From: an uncultured bacterium
GTDB taxonomy: Bacteria; Patescibacteriota; Minisyncoccia; Phycocordibacterales; UBA918
Reading direction: 5' to 3'
NCBI GenBank assembly: GCA_950073265.1
Contig: CATMPJ010000005.1
Coordinates: 1-40,740 of the forward strand
DNA length: 40,740 bases
Shown here: one piece after another, positions 25,684-34,281 of the stretch
Layout of the letters: each line of letters begins with the position of its first letter
How positions within the stretch are numbered: position 1 is the first letter of the stretch
Made by a program: the position numbers and the translations under genes
Notes under the pieces: model-generated
Databases searched by the model: none
What the model was told of the DNA's origin: nothing
Seen by the model: the letters and a program-made list of their open reading frames with translations, nothing else

Positions 25684-27042
25684 ATGGTACTTCGAAATCG
25701 ACTTTCAGACCGCGATGCGTCAGAGCGTGAGAACGTGATGTTGGACACGGTCTTGCGTAGTACGACCCCACAACAATCAAGTGAAAAACTAGTTTCGGTA
25801 GAAGAAGCGATTGCAGGTAAGCGCATGTTTTCAAGCGGAGTGAAGCGCTCGGCGCTGCGCGTCTTATTCATTTCTCAGGATACGAGACTACTCAATCCGA
25901 GTACGCAGTCACTCGATGGGTACGTGCAGCTTAAAGATTTGTTTGAAGAGGTACATATTTTAATCCTCCGTACTGGTATTCCAGCCAAGTACCCAGCTCT
26001 GCGGGTTGATAGTAATGTCTGGATGTATACCGCAACCGCCAAAGCCTGGTGGCGCCTACCGAAGGCAGGGATTAACTTGCTTGAACAAGAACTCGTATTC
26101 GCCAATGGCTTCCGGCCAGACTTGGTGGTAGCCCGAGATCCGTTTGAGTCTGGGTTGGTGGGTAAGGCGCTCGCGCAAAAATATGAGAAGCCACTACAGA
26201 TACACGTGCTCAAAAATTACAATACACATGTTTTTCGGAAAGAGGCAGGTAAAAATGTCTGGCGCCGCTTTTTGCCACGTTACACCATTCCGCAAGCTAT
26301 CAGTGTGCGTGCTGATACTAAAGAGATTCTTGAGATAGTGAAAGAGCGTTTCAATGTGCCAGACCTTTCGTTACTGCCTAAGTATCATTCTTATAAGCGC
26401 TTTGCTAAAGCGACACCAAAGATTGATTTAAAAGAAAAGTACAAGCCATTTATCTTCTTCTTTTTATTCATTGGTAAATTAGATAGTAACAGTACTGCGT
26501 ATCAAACCATTGATGCCTTACGTACAGTGCTGCAAAATCCGCGCATTTGTCTTTTGATATTGGGTGATGGTCCAGCAAAAAGCGAATTTCAAAAGCGTGC
26601 CAAAATACTCGGCATTGAAAAACAAATCATATTTGAATCTAAAGTTGCGGACTTGGTCTCGTATCTAAAAGGAGCACACGTAGCGATGGTGACGGACACG
26701 ACAGAGTATGCAGATGAAGCGCTGCTGCAAGCGGCCGCGGCGGGTTTACCGGCGATTATGACGCAGACGGAGCGGCGGGCTGATTTGTTTGAAGATAATG
26801 TCTCAGGTCTATTGTGTGCTCCAGACGACACTGCCGCACTGACCAAAGCGGTCAATGAGTTGTTAAACAACGCCGGGAAGCGAAACATAATGGGGGAGTA
26901 TGCAGCGCGTATGGTACGCGAACGATTTCATGACAGTGAACACCAATATCAAGAAGCCTTTCGTAATAGTATCGAAGAGACAATCTTGGTGGAAGAGCAG
27001 TCAGCGGAGAAAAATGACGACCCAGCTACACCAGCAGATTAA
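25684..27042 (+). CDS. GT4-like glycosyltransferase with altered EX7E motif
   Basis: 452 aa. About 55 N-terminal residues are unusual for the fold (MVLRNRLSDRDASERENVM...), then a GT-B protein: LRVLFISQDTRLLNP (~59), FRPDLVVARDPFESGLVGKAL, a donor domain from ~255 (FFLFIGKLDSNSTAYQTIDAL) and LLILGDGPAKSEF. The catalytic-loop segment reads EYADEALLQAAAAGLPAIM, so the second Glu of EX7E is Gln. This may lower or change activity. Probably acts with the downstream O-antigen-ligase-like gene. The coding call is firm; the exact role is not. Confidence 0.85.
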   Translation: MVLRNRLSDRDASERENVMLDTVLRSTTPQQSSEKLVSVEEAIAGKRMFSSGVKRSALRVLFISQDTRLLNPSTQSLDGYVQLKDLFEEVHILILRTGIPAKYPALRVDSNVWMYTATAKAWWRLPKAGINLLEQELVFANGFRPDLVVARDPFESGLVGKALAQKYEKPLQIHVLKNYNTHVFRKEAGKNVWRRFLPRYTIPQAISVRADTKEILEIVKERFNVPDLSLLPKYHSYKRFAKATPKIDLKEKYKPFIFFFLFIGKLDSNSTAYQTIDALRTVLQNPRICLLILGDGPAKSEFQKRAKILGIEKQIIFESKVADLVSYLKGAHVAMVTDTTEYADEALLQAAAAGLPAIMTQTERRADLFEDNVSGLLCAPDDTAALTKAVNELLNNAGKRNIMGEYAARMVRERFHDSEHQYQEAFRNSIEETILVEEQSAEKNDDPATPAD

Positions 27043-27078
27043 GTATCGTCTAGCTTAATCCTGAACCGTGATGCGTGG

Positions 27079-27084
27079 TATAGT
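27079..27084 (+). promoter_or_regulatory. Extended -10 box of the ligase-like gene
   Basis: TGG-TATAGT ends 9 nt before ATG 27094. Confidence 0.55.
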
Positions 27085-27093
27085 CTTACTCAT

Positions 27094-29268
27094 ATGAAAG
27101 ACATACTCAAAGCACTGGTATTTGCTGGTCTGTTTGCAATACCTTTTTTAACCTTATACGTAGAAGACGCGTATTTCTTCCCCTACATTACTGGAAAAAA
27201 CTTTTGGTTTCGAATCATCGTTGATTTTACGTTGGTTGCCTGGGTACTTTGGGCCTTAATAGATGTCAAGGTACGCCCGCGCATCTCAGGCTTAGTGTGG
27301 AGTGGCGGTGCGTTATTGGTGATTATGTTTTTCGCCAATCTGTTTGGTGAACACCCACCTACTAGCTTTTGGAGTAACTTTGAACGAATGGGTGGCTACG
27401 TCTCGCTCGTGCATACACTGCTTTATGCACTTATTTTAGGCAGTGTACTCAAAACGAAAGAACAGTGGCGCTATCTTTTCAGTACTTCATTAGTCGTAGC
27501 CTTTATTGTGGCGGTGTATGGCTTGGCACAGGCTGATGGTCGGATTGAGAGTCTATTGGGCAACGCGGCCTACATGGCGATTTATATGCTCTTCCATATC
27601 TTTATCGCTTTCTGGTTGTTTGTGGAAACAAAGAAGCCGCTGCAAAAAACGATACTGCTACTCCTTGCGGTCATGTTCACCTTTGTCTTAATTGAAACCG
27701 GTACTCGCGGTACAGCGGTCGGTCTAGCGGTTGGTGTGCTTACCATGGCCGCCTACATCGGAATCTTTGGTAAGCAGTATGCTGAGATTCGTAAATATGC
27801 AATCGGTGTGTTTGCGATCTTAGTGATTGCCGTCGCTGGATTTGTCGCTGGACGCAATACTGATCTGGTACAAAACAATCAGAATCTGTCGCGCATTGCC
27901 AACATCTCAGTTGAAGACCTCACTGTTCGAGCCGAAATTTGGGGTGTAGCGTGGGAAGGGGTAAAGGATCGACCAGTACTTGGTTGGGGGCAGAGTAATT
28001 TCAACTATGTATTCAATCAATATTACGAACCGTCCCTATATGATCAAGAACAGTGGTTTGATCGAGCGCACAACATTTTCTTTGATTGGCTGATTGCCGG
28101 AGGAGTTTTAGGTCTCCTTGCGTATTTGAGTATGTTCGTAGTGTGTGGCTGGTATTTATTGGTCCGGCCATTTTTGCGGCCAGATGACGAATGCTTTACA
28201 GTCTTGGAGCGAGGTGTGTTGCTCGGTATCTTAGCTGGGTACTTCACTCACAACTTGGTCGTGTTTGATAACATCGTGAGTTATATCTTCTTCGCCATTA
28301 TCCTTGGTTTAATTCATTCACGAGTGAGTCGAAGGGTGGCAAGGTTAGAAAAGCCAAACAGTGAAGTCAGTCAAGAAACTATGGTGCAGTTTGCGCTTCC
28401 GGTGGGCGTGATTGTGTTTGTGGCTGTCGTGTACTTTGTACACCTGCCAGGAATGGCTGCGGCGGCAGATATTATTGATGGATTTAGAACAGACAATCCG
28501 ATAGAGCGACTGTCTCACTTTAAGCAGGCAATAGAGCGGGATAGTTTTGCGCACCAAGAAATAACCGAACAAATTACCCAAGAGACCATTTCTTTGTTTG
28601 GTAAACCCGACGTGCCAGAAGAAACGAAGCGTGCATATGCTGAGTATGCTGAAACACAGTTAAATCGTCTGATCACTGAGAAACCTGGTGATGCGCGGGT
28701 GCACGTGTTTGTTGCGTCTTATTACCGTGCCACTAATCAGTTAGAAAAAGCTCGCGAAGAATTAGCTGTGGCGCGTGAACTATCACCTCGAAAACCGTCA
28801 ATTATCATACAACAAGGAGTAGCCGAGCTTGCGCTGGGGAACACTGAAGCAGCGGTGTCGTATATGAAAGAAGCGTATGAGCTTGCACCAGAAAATGCAG
28901 AAGCGAGAGAATACTATATTGCGAGCTTGCTGTATGCCGGTGATGTGGAGTACGCAACAGAGCTTTTGGAAGCAGCAGACGAAAAAGCTCGTCGACGAAT
29001 ATCGCTAGGGAACGTGGCAGCTGGTGCGGCTAATCAAAATGAACAGTATGAATTTATGGTTAGCTTATTTGAGAACAGAGTGGCGTATGAACCAGAAGTA
29101 ACGCAGCACTGGGCAACCCTTGCTTACTTGGAGTATAAAACCGGAGATAAAGAAGGAGCGATTGCTGCTCTGGAGCAAGCAACCGAGATAAATCCTGGTT
29201 TTACTACTACTGCGCAATGTTTCATCACTAACATTGAAGCCGGTGCTGATCCACAAACCGGTTGCTAA
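27094..29268 (+). CDS. O-antigen ligase/polymerase-like (Wzy_C) membrane protein with C-terminal TPRs
   Basis: 724 aa. The first ~430 residues hold about 12 membrane helices with the Wzy_C/WaaL pattern: ETGTRGTAVGLAVG (~195), then the long extracytoplasmic loop RAEIWGVAWEGVKDRPVLGWGQSNFNYVF and WFDRAHNIFFDWLIAGGVLG, whose Arg and His are those normally needed for activity. Residues ~500-720 are TPR-like helical repeats (RVHVFVASYYRATNQLEKAREEL, AEARE YYIASLLYAGD). Such enzymes transfer or polymerise lipid-linked glycans onto lipid A, proteins or other carriers; with no outer membrane expected in CPR, attachment to surface proteins or polymerisation is more plausible, which is inference. murB follows after 8 nt. 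Confidence 0.88.
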   Translation: MKDILKALVFAGLFAIPFLTLYVEDAYFFPYITGKNFWFRIIVDFTLVAWVLWALIDVKVRPRISGLVWSGGALLVIMFFANLFGEHPPTSFWSNFERMGGYVSLVHTLLYALILGSVLKTKEQWRYLFSTSLVVAFIVAVYGLAQADGRIESLLGNAAYMAIYMLFHIFIAFWLFVETKKPLQKTILLLLAVMFTFVLIETGTRGTAVGLAVGVLTMAAYIGIFGKQYAEIRKYAIGVFAILVIAVAGFVAGRNTDLVQNNQNLSRIANISVEDLTVRAEIWGVAWEGVKDRPVLGWGQSNFNYVFNQYYEPSLYDQEQWFDRAHNIFFDWLIAGGVLGLLAYLSMFVVCGWYLLVRPFLRPDDECFTVLERGVLLGILAGYFTHNLVVFDNIVSYIFFAIILGLIHSRVSRRVARLEKPNSEVSQETMVQFALPVGVIVFVAVVYFVHLPGMAAAADIIDGFRTDNPIERLSHFKQAIERDSFAHQEITEQITQETISLFGKPDVPEETKRAYAEYAETQLNRLITEKPGDARVHVFVASYYRATNQLEKAREELAVARELSPRKPSIIIQQGVAELALGNTEAAVSYMKEAYELAPENAEAREYYIASLLYAGDVEYATELLEAADEKARRRISLGNVAAGAANQNEQYEFMVSLFENRVAYEPEVTQHWATLAYLEYKTGDKEGAIAALEQATEINPGFTTTAQCFITNIEAGADPQTGC

Positions 29269-29276
29269 TCATTGCT

Positions 29277-30293
29277 ATGGATGATCTCATTCGACAGGAG
29301 GTGTCCCTTGCTCCGTACAGTACATTACGCGTTGGCGGATCAGCGGCGTACCTGGCTGAAGTAACTAGCATTGCAGAGCTGCAGGAGGTCTTGTCGTTTG
29401 CAAAACAACATACGAATGTGCCGCCGCTCGTCATTGGTTCTGGTTCCAATGTGTTATTTAGGGAAGCTGGGTATCCGGGAGTGGTGGTGGTTGTTGGGAT
29501 GACTGGTATCACGCAGGCAGAGGAGGGTGATTCAGTTCTCATTACGGCAGCAGCGGGCGAGTTGTTAGACACAGTTGTATTACATGCAGTACAAGAATCA
29601 CTGTGGGGACTTGAAAACTTAAGCGCTATTCCGGGAACGATTGGTGCGACGCCGGTACAAAATGTGGGCGCCTACGGTGTCGAAGTATCAGACTTGATTG
29701 TGTCTGTTACCGCACTGCATATGGAGACGGGTGAGCAAAGAATCTTTTCTAATGAAGACTGTCAGTTTGCGTATCGTGAATCTTTCTTCAAGACAGAGTC
29801 AGGAAGAAAATGGATTATCACTAGCGTGACCTTTCGGCTTAAAAAAGATCCAGCCCCGCAGTTAGAATACGGAACACTCGCTGAGCTGCAATCAATTCAA
29901 AATATAACCCCGCAACAAGTTCGTGATGAAATAGAAAGTATCAGAGCTGGAAAGTTTCCTGATTGGCACCATGTTGGCACGGCTGGTTCTTTTTTTAAAA
30001 ATCCAATCATTTCACCAACTGCGTACGACGAACTACTTGCACAGTATCCTGATGTACCAGGGTTTGAAACTGAGCATGGGATAAAAGTCTCACTTGGGTA
30101 TGTGCTCGATAAAATTTGTGGTTTGCGTGGGTATTCGAACGGTCCAGTTTGCTTGTACGAAAATCAAGCACTAGTGCTTGTTGCTACCAAAGGAGCAAGG
30201 GCGTCTTTGATCGAAAATTTTGCGCGAGAGATTACAAATCGTGTAGAAGAAAAAACAAAAATAAAAATTGAACCGGAAGTTCGTTTTGTATAA
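29277..30293 (+). CDS. murB: UDP-N-acetylenolpyruvoylglucosamine reductase
   Basis: FAD enzyme making UDP-MurNAc, the substrate of MurC. 338 aa from ATG 29277; the track TTG at 29262 lies inside the previous coding region. The PP-loop region PPLVIGSGSNVLF, LSAIPGTIGATPVQNVGAYG, AYRESFFK, catalytic Ser in GTAGSFFKNP and Glu in EPEVRFV are present. The insert containing YRESFFK and the length mark the E. coli-like type I form. It is separated from the murD-murC cluster and follows the ligase-like gene. Confidence 0.95.
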   Translation: MDDLIRQEVSLAPYSTLRVGGSAAYLAEVTSIAELQEVLSFAKQHTNVPPLVIGSGSNVLFREAGYPGVVVVVGMTGITQAEEGDSVLITAAAGELLDTVVLHAVQESLWGLENLSAIPGTIGATPVQNVGAYGVEVSDLIVSVTALHMETGEQRIFSNEDCQFAYRESFFKTESGRKWIITSVTFRLKKDPAPQLEYGTLAELQSIQNITPQQVRDEIESIRAGKFPDWHHVGTAGSFFKNPIISPTAYDELLAQYPDVPGFETEHGIKVSLGYVLDKICGLRGYSNGPVCLYENQALVLVATKGARASLIENFAREITNRVEEKTKIKIEPEVRFV

Positions 30294-30310
30294 ATAAAAA
30301 ATAAAAATTT

Positions 30311-30353
30311 TTATCCACAAATTTTTTTTAAAAAAAATTATTTTAATTTTTTT
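30311..30353 (+). promoter_or_regulatory. Consensus DnaA box beside an AT tract
   Basis: TTATCCACA (30311-30319) is the canonical DnaA box, followed by ~34 nt made only of A and T before TTTACGTGC. A single box is weak evidence for an origin, and no dnaA/dnaN is in view. It could equally be a chance match within the AT-rich promoter of the histone-like gene. Confidence 0.3.
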
Positions 30354-30462
30354 TACGTGCGATAATTAATGTAAAGCAAATATCTTCTCGTGGGTTTGAT
30401 TTGTTCTTTGAAAGAGAGGAGTTGCGGTCGAAGTTATTCATAACCATCTTTCACCACACGCC

Positions 30463-30714
30463 ATGGCAACAAAAAAGAAAGTAGCTAAAAAGCCAGCTAA
30501 GAAAACTGTAAAGAAGGTAGCTAAGAAAACTGTAAAGCGAAAGCCAGCAGCAAAAAAAGCTACAAAGAAGACAGCTAAGAAAGCAGCTAAGAAAGCTCCT
30601 GCAAAAAAGAAGCCAGCTAAGAAAGTAGCGAAGAAAGCTCCTGCAAAGAAAAAAGCAGCAGCTAAGAAGCCTGCTAAGAAAGCTGCAAAAAAGACAACTC
30701 GTCGAAAAAAGTAA
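30463..30714 (+). CDS. Lys/Ala-rich histone H1-like protein
   Basis: 83 aa made almost only of Lys, Ala, Pro, Thr and Val in repeating (P)AKKxxKK units, ending TTRRKK. The composition matches the C-terminal-tail type of histone H1-like and bacterial Hc1/AlgP-like proteins, which bind and compact DNA without a folded domain. A GATAAT near 30360 and a ~90-nt leader precede the ATG, unusual for this window. DNA-binding is inferred from composition only. Confidence 0.8.
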   Translation: MATKKKVAKKPAKKTVKKVAKKTVKRKPAAKKATKKTAKKAAKKAPAKKKPAKKVAKKAPAKKKAAAKKPAKKAAKKTTRRKK

Positions 30715-30718
30715 GCAC

Positions 30719-30744
30719 CGCGCAGCCGGTTCGCCGGCTCCGCG
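30719..30744. repeat. UUCG-capped GC hairpin
   Basis: CGCG-C-AGCCGG-TTCG-CCGGCT-C-CGCG: a stable stem with the UUCG tetraloop and one C-C mismatch, starting 4 nt after the histone-like stop. Confidence 0.7.
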
Positions 30745-30756
30745 TAAAACTTATTG

Positions 30757-30792
30757 CGTAAAAGGCCGCCCCGATAGGGGCGGCCTTTTACG
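30757..30792 (+). terminator. Strong hairpin terminator
   Basis: CGTAAAAGGCCGCCCC/GGGGCGGCCTTTTACG is a perfect 16-bp stem with a GATA loop; the T4 within the distal arm gives the T-run after the GC core. Confidence 0.85.
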
Positions 30793-30794
30793 GC

Positions 30795-30823
30795 TTTATA
30801 TATATGCCAAAAAAGGCTATACT
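30795..30823 (+). promoter_or_regulatory. secA promoter
   Basis: TTTATA (30795-30800), a 17-nt spacer and TATACT (30818-30823), 9 nt before ATG 30833. Confidence 0.6.
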
Positions 30824-30832
30824 TGGCCCATT

Positions 30833-33349
30833 ATGTCATTTTTAGATAGATTTTTTGGCCCAACGTACGATAAGGAATTAAAGAAGATTCGCCCTCTTGT
30901 TACTAAAATAAACGCTCTTGAAGAGTCCTATAAAGATATTCCAACCGAGGAATTACCTGCCAAAGTAGCGGCACTTAAAGAAAAAGTTAAAAAACACGAT
31001 GATTTAGACTCGGTACTGCCCGAGATGTTCGCTTTGGTGCGTGAAAGCGCAAAGCGTACACTCAGTATGCGTCACTATGATGTGCAGTTGATTGGCGGAA
31101 TTATTTTGCATCGCGGCAAAATAACTGAAATGCGCACGGGTGAAGGTAAGACACTGGTTGCAACACTGCCGGCTTCACTAAATGCGCTCTTAGGTAAGGG
31201 TGTGCACGTGGTGACGGTAAACGATTATTTGGCCCGCCGCGACGCTGTTTGGATGGGGCAAGTCTACAATGGACTCGGTTTTTCTGTCGGAGTGATTAAC
31301 CATGGTCAGTCATATCTCTACGACCCTGATCATCAAGATAAAGATGAAGAGCGTGATGAGCACGGTTCATTTAAAGTGGTGTACGATTTCTTGCGACCGT
31401 GTACCAGACAGGAAGCGTATCAAGCTGACATCACCTACGGTACCAACAGCGAGTTCGGTTTTGATTATCTGCGTGACAATATCGAATACGAAACTGAACG
31501 CTTGCGCCAACACAATCACGCCTACGCAATTGTCGACGAAATTGACTCTATTCTGATTGACGAAGCCCGAACACCACTCATTATTTCTGCGCCAGCTGCT
31601 GACACTGAAAATTTGTACCCAACCTTTGCCGAAATCGCAAAAGTACTGAAGGAGGATGAGCACTACACCGTGGATGAAAAGCTGAAAGCTATCGCTCTAA
31701 CCGACGCTGGTATTGAAGTTGCTGAAAAAATGCTGGGTGTAGAAAATATCTATACTGACAAAGGTATTCGTTACGTGCATCATCTAGAGACAGCAGTTAA
31801 GGCAAAAGCTCTCTTTACCAACGACAAGGAATATGTAGTACGCGATGGAGAAGTGGTCATTGTTGATGAATTTACGGGGCGAATGCAGCCTGGTCGGCGC
31901 TGGAGCGATGGCTTACATCAAGCAGTTGAAGCTAAAGAAGGTGTCCCGATTCAAAAGGAATCCAAGACATTTGCCTCAATTACCTACCAAAATTATTTCC
32001 GCATGTACGATAAATTATCGGGCATGACCGGTACCGCGCTGACTTCGCAAGAAGAGTTTTACACGGTATATGACCTTGAGGTTATTCCGGTACCGACCAA
32101 TATTCCGGTGGCGCGAATCGATGAAAACGATCTTATTTACCAGAATGAAGCCGGGAAGTTTAAAGCGATCATAAAGCGCGTTAAGGAAATACATGAGACA
32201 GGGCAGCCGATACTGATTGGTACCGCCTCGATTGAGTCAAACGAACGACTCGCACAAGCCCTCAGTAAGGCTGGCATTACCTATCAAATGCTTAATGCTA
32301 AAAATCACGAACGGGAAGGCGAAATCATTGCTGAGGCTGGTAAAGTGGGCGCGGTGACAATCGCCACCAACATGGCTGGTCGAGGAGTCGACATTAAATT
32401 AGGTGGTCCTGATGCTACCAAGGAGGAAGCGGAAAAAGTAAAAGAGCTCGGCGGATTGTTTGTGCTTGGTACTGAACGCCACGAAGCACGCCGAATCGAC
32501 AACCAGCTGCGAGGACGATCTGGTCGGCAGGGTGATAAAGGTAGAACGCAATTCTACGTATCAATGGACGACGCCCTCATGCGTGTCTTTGGTGGTGAGC
32601 GGGTTAAGAATCTCATGGGTACCTTTAAGATTCCAGAAGACGAACCAATCCAAATGGGGATGATTTCACGTACCCTTGAAAGCGCTCAGACTAAAATTGA
32701 AGGCTTTCACTTTGATTCTCGTAAACAAATACTGGCGTACGATGATGTATTAAACCAGCACCGTCAAAACATTTATGCCCGAAGGCGCAAGCTCCTGCTC
32801 AAAGATGCAGAAGAAGTACAAGCGGTCCTAGACGAAGTTATCGCTATTGAACCAGGTCTTGAAGCAGTTATTGAAGCAAAGAAGCAAGAGTTTGGTGAAG
32901 AACAGTTTATGGATGTCTTCCGACGCCTGACACTGCAGATGATTGATACGCTTTGGGTAGAACACTTGGAAGTGATGGGATACACACGCTCCAACGTCGG
33001 TTTGCGCGCCTACGGCCAGCGTGATCCACTCATTGAGTACCGAAAGGAGGGGACTCGCTTATTTAAAGAAATGGAAAGCGCTATCATTGGTCGAATTGCT
33101 GAAGTGCTTCCACGGGTACAGCCAAAAGTAGTCCAAAAGGATGAGGAAGAGATGAAGCAGGAAGCTCGGGCTGCACAGCAATCTGCCGGTCGCACCGCTG
33201 AGTCAAAACAGCAAAATCAAACGGTAGTCAAAGAGCAAACACCTAACCGTAATGACATGGTTGTTATTACCAAGGGTGAGGAGACACAAGAGCTCAAGTA
33301 TAAAAAAGCCGAACCTCTCTTAGAGGAAGGCTGGACTATTGTGAAGTGA
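30833..33349 (+). CDS. secA: Preprotein translocase ATPase SecA
   Basis: Motor that drives unfolded preproteins through SecYEG. 838 aa. The N-terminal FLDRFFGPTYDKELKKI, Walker A MRTGEGKT (~99-106), VNDYLARRDA, NSEFGFDYLRDN, DEIDSILIDEARTPLI, SGMTGTA, TNMAGRGVDIKLGG, GTERHEARRIDNQLRGRSGRQGD and the C-terminal scaffold (DDVLNQHR, LWVEHLEVM, GLRAYGQRDPLIEY) are all intact. The usual C-terminal zinc-binding CxCxSGx motif is missing; the protein instead ends in a Gln/Glu/Lys-rich linker and ELKYKKAEPLLEEGWTIVK. It would export the signal-peptide proteins in this window. Confidence 0.97.
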   Translation: MSFLDRFFGPTYDKELKKIRPLVTKINALEESYKDIPTEELPAKVAALKEKVKKHDDLDSVLPEMFALVRESAKRTLSMRHYDVQLIGGIILHRGKITEMRTGEGKTLVATLPASLNALLGKGVHVVTVNDYLARRDAVWMGQVYNGLGFSVGVINHGQSYLYDPDHQDKDEERDEHGSFKVVYDFLRPCTRQEAYQADITYGTNSEFGFDYLRDNIEYETERLRQHNHAYAIVDEIDSILIDEARTPLIISAPAADTENLYPTFAEIAKVLKEDEHYTVDEKLKAIALTDAGIEVAEKMLGVENIYTDKGIRYVHHLETAVKAKALFTNDKEYVVRDGEVVIVDEFTGRMQPGRRWSDGLHQAVEAKEGVPIQKESKTFASITYQNYFRMYDKLSGMTGTALTSQEEFYTVYDLEVIPVPTNIPVARIDENDLIYQNEAGKFKAIIKRVKEIHETGQPILIGTASIESNERLAQALSKAGITYQMLNAKNHEREGEIIAEAGKVGAVTIATNMAGRGVDIKLGGPDATKEEAEKVKELGGLFVLGTERHEARRIDNQLRGRSGRQGDKGRTQFYVSMDDALMRVFGGERVKNLMGTFKIPEDEPIQMGMISRTLESAQTKIEGFHFDSRKQILAYDDVLNQHRQNIYARRRKLLLKDAEEVQAVLDEVIAIEPGLEAVIEAKKQEFGEEQFMDVFRRLTLQMIDTLWVEHLEVMGYTRSNVGLRAYGQRDPLIEYRKEGTRLFKEMESAIIGRIAEVLPRVQPKVVQKDEEEMKQEARAAQQSAGRTAESKQQNQTVVKEQTPNRNDMVVITKGEETQELKYKKAEPLLEEGWTIVK

Positions 33350-33382
33350 AATAGTCACGACTGACAACTAAATACACTACTG

Positions 33383-33412
33383 TAAAAACTACCTGTTAAC
33401 AGGTAGTTTTTA
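33383..33412. terminator. 30-bp perfect palindrome between secA and the TrpR-like gene
   Basis: TAAAAACTACCTGTT followed by its exact complement. It acts as a bidirectional intrinsic terminator for convergent secA (+) and the TrpR-like gene (-), whose stop codon lies inside it. Its CTACCTGTTAACAGGTAG core is repeated exactly at 33833-33872, so it may also be a protein-binding site. Confidence 0.8.
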
Positions 33413-33808
33413 GTGAAGAGTTCGCTTAAGTAACCGGCTACGCGCTTTGCTGCTACCGGCCGAGAGAGTAAAATCTTTTAACAAATCAAGGAATTCATTT
33501 TTTTGTTTCTGGGGCACACAAGAGATTAGCTTCACAAATTTCCCATCGAGGTACTGACTATAAATTCTTTGGGCAGTAGAGACGCTGATGCCTGTTCTTG
33601 AGGCTACGGTATACGGAGCTTTTCCTTCTTCAAACATAAATATACTAGCCATTCTTTTTACTAACATGATTTGCTCACTTTCAGTAAGTAGTCCCGACAT
33701 GAAATATTCTGAGTTAGACAATTTCAGCGCAGAAATAATATTCATGAATTGACGGTAGGCCTCGGTATATTTTTTGTCATGTAATTTTGGTTTAGATACG
33801 TTGGTCAC
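33410..33808 (-). CDS. TrpR-superfamily (YerC-like) DNA-binding regulator
   Basis: 132 aa, all-helical. The central LLTESEQIMLVKRMASIFMFEEGKAPYTVASRTGISVSTAQRIYSQYL is the Trp-repressor/YerC pattern: LT-E/R-E at the start of the DNA-binding region and a helix-turn-helix YTVASRTGISVSTAQRI (~75-91). The C-terminal 30 residues are basic (KARSRLLKRTL). The start is GTG 33808, 8 nt after an extended -10 TGG-TATACT. The ligand is unknown; no trp genes are in the window. Flanked by two palindromes with a shared core, one over its own promoter, which points to autoregulation. Confidence 0.85.
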   Translation of the reverse strand: MTNVSKPKLHDKKYTEAYRQFMNIISALKLSNSEYFMSGLLTESEQIMLVKRMASIFMFEEGKAPYTVASRTGISVSTAQRIYSQYLDGKFVKLISCVPQKQKNEFLDLLKDFTLSAGSSKARSRLLKRTLH

Positions 33809-33816
33809 ACAAACTC

Positions 33817-33822
33817 AGTATA
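33817..33822 (-). promoter_or_regulatory. Extended -10 box of the TrpR-like gene
   Basis: On the minus strand TGG-TATACT ends 8 nt before GTG 33808. The -35 position would fall inside the 40-bp palindrome. Confidence 0.6.
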
Positions 33823-33832
33823 CCAAATACTC

Positions 33833-33872
33833 TTTCCCGCCCCCTACCTGTTAACAGGTAGGGGGCGGGAAA
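33833..33872. promoter_or_regulatory. 40-bp perfect palindrome in a divergent promoter region (candidate operator)
   Basis: The left arm TTTCCCGCCCCCTACCTGTT is followed by its exact complement, centred on GTTAAC. It lies between start codons of two divergent genes, where a terminator has no obvious job, covering the -35 region of the TrpR-like gene and ending 6 nt before the TTTACA of the plus-strand gene. GTTAAC is also the centre of the E. coli trp operator (ACTAGTTAACTAGT). Confidence 0.65.
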
Positions 33873-33877
33873 AATTG

Positions 33878-33906
33878 TTTACAACAAGAGGGTAGCTAGA
33901 TAGAAT
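33878..33906 (+). promoter_or_regulatory. Promoter of the four-TM gene
   Basis: TTTACA (33878-33883), a 17-nt spacer and TAGAAT (33901-33906), 8 nt before ATG 33915. Confidence 0.6.
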
Positions 33907-33914
33907 AACTTGAT

Positions 33915-34253
33915 ATGAATATAATTTTACGAATTTTATTATCAGCGCTTACCTTGCTCGTTATTGCGTACTTCGTTCCAGGTATCGCAGTGGATGGAGT
34001 ATACATCGCCATCATCGCAGCAATTGTGCTCGGCATCTTGAATGCAGTAGTGCGCCCAGTCCTTTTGGTGTTGACGCTACCGATTACATTGCTAACACTC
34101 GGACTGTTTGCGTTTGTAATAAATGGCTTGTTGTTTTGGTTTGCGGCGTCCTTCCTTGAAGGCTTCTCAGTCTCAGGATTCTGGACTGCACTCATGGGTT
34201 CGCTCCTCATGACACTTGCTAGCATGTTGAGTAACAAACTCTTGAAAGATTAG
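33915..34253 (+). CDS. Four-TM membrane protein, PF04020/YvlD-type (phage-holin-4 family)
   Basis: 112 aa, nearly all hydrophobic, with four helices. The loop NAVVRPVLLVLTLPITLLTLGLFAFVIN after helix 2 is the family signature. The role is not established despite the holin-like name. It is divergent from the TrpR-like regulator across a palindrome and is therefore a candidate target of it. Confidence 0.85.
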   Translation: MNIILRILLSALTLLVIAYFVPGIAVDGVYIAIIAAIVLGILNAVVRPVLLVLTLPITLLTLGLFAFVINGLLFWFAASFLEGFSVSGFWTALMGSLLMTLASMLSNKLLKD

Positions 34254-34281
34254 ATAAAGATTTAATAAGAAAATATAACTG

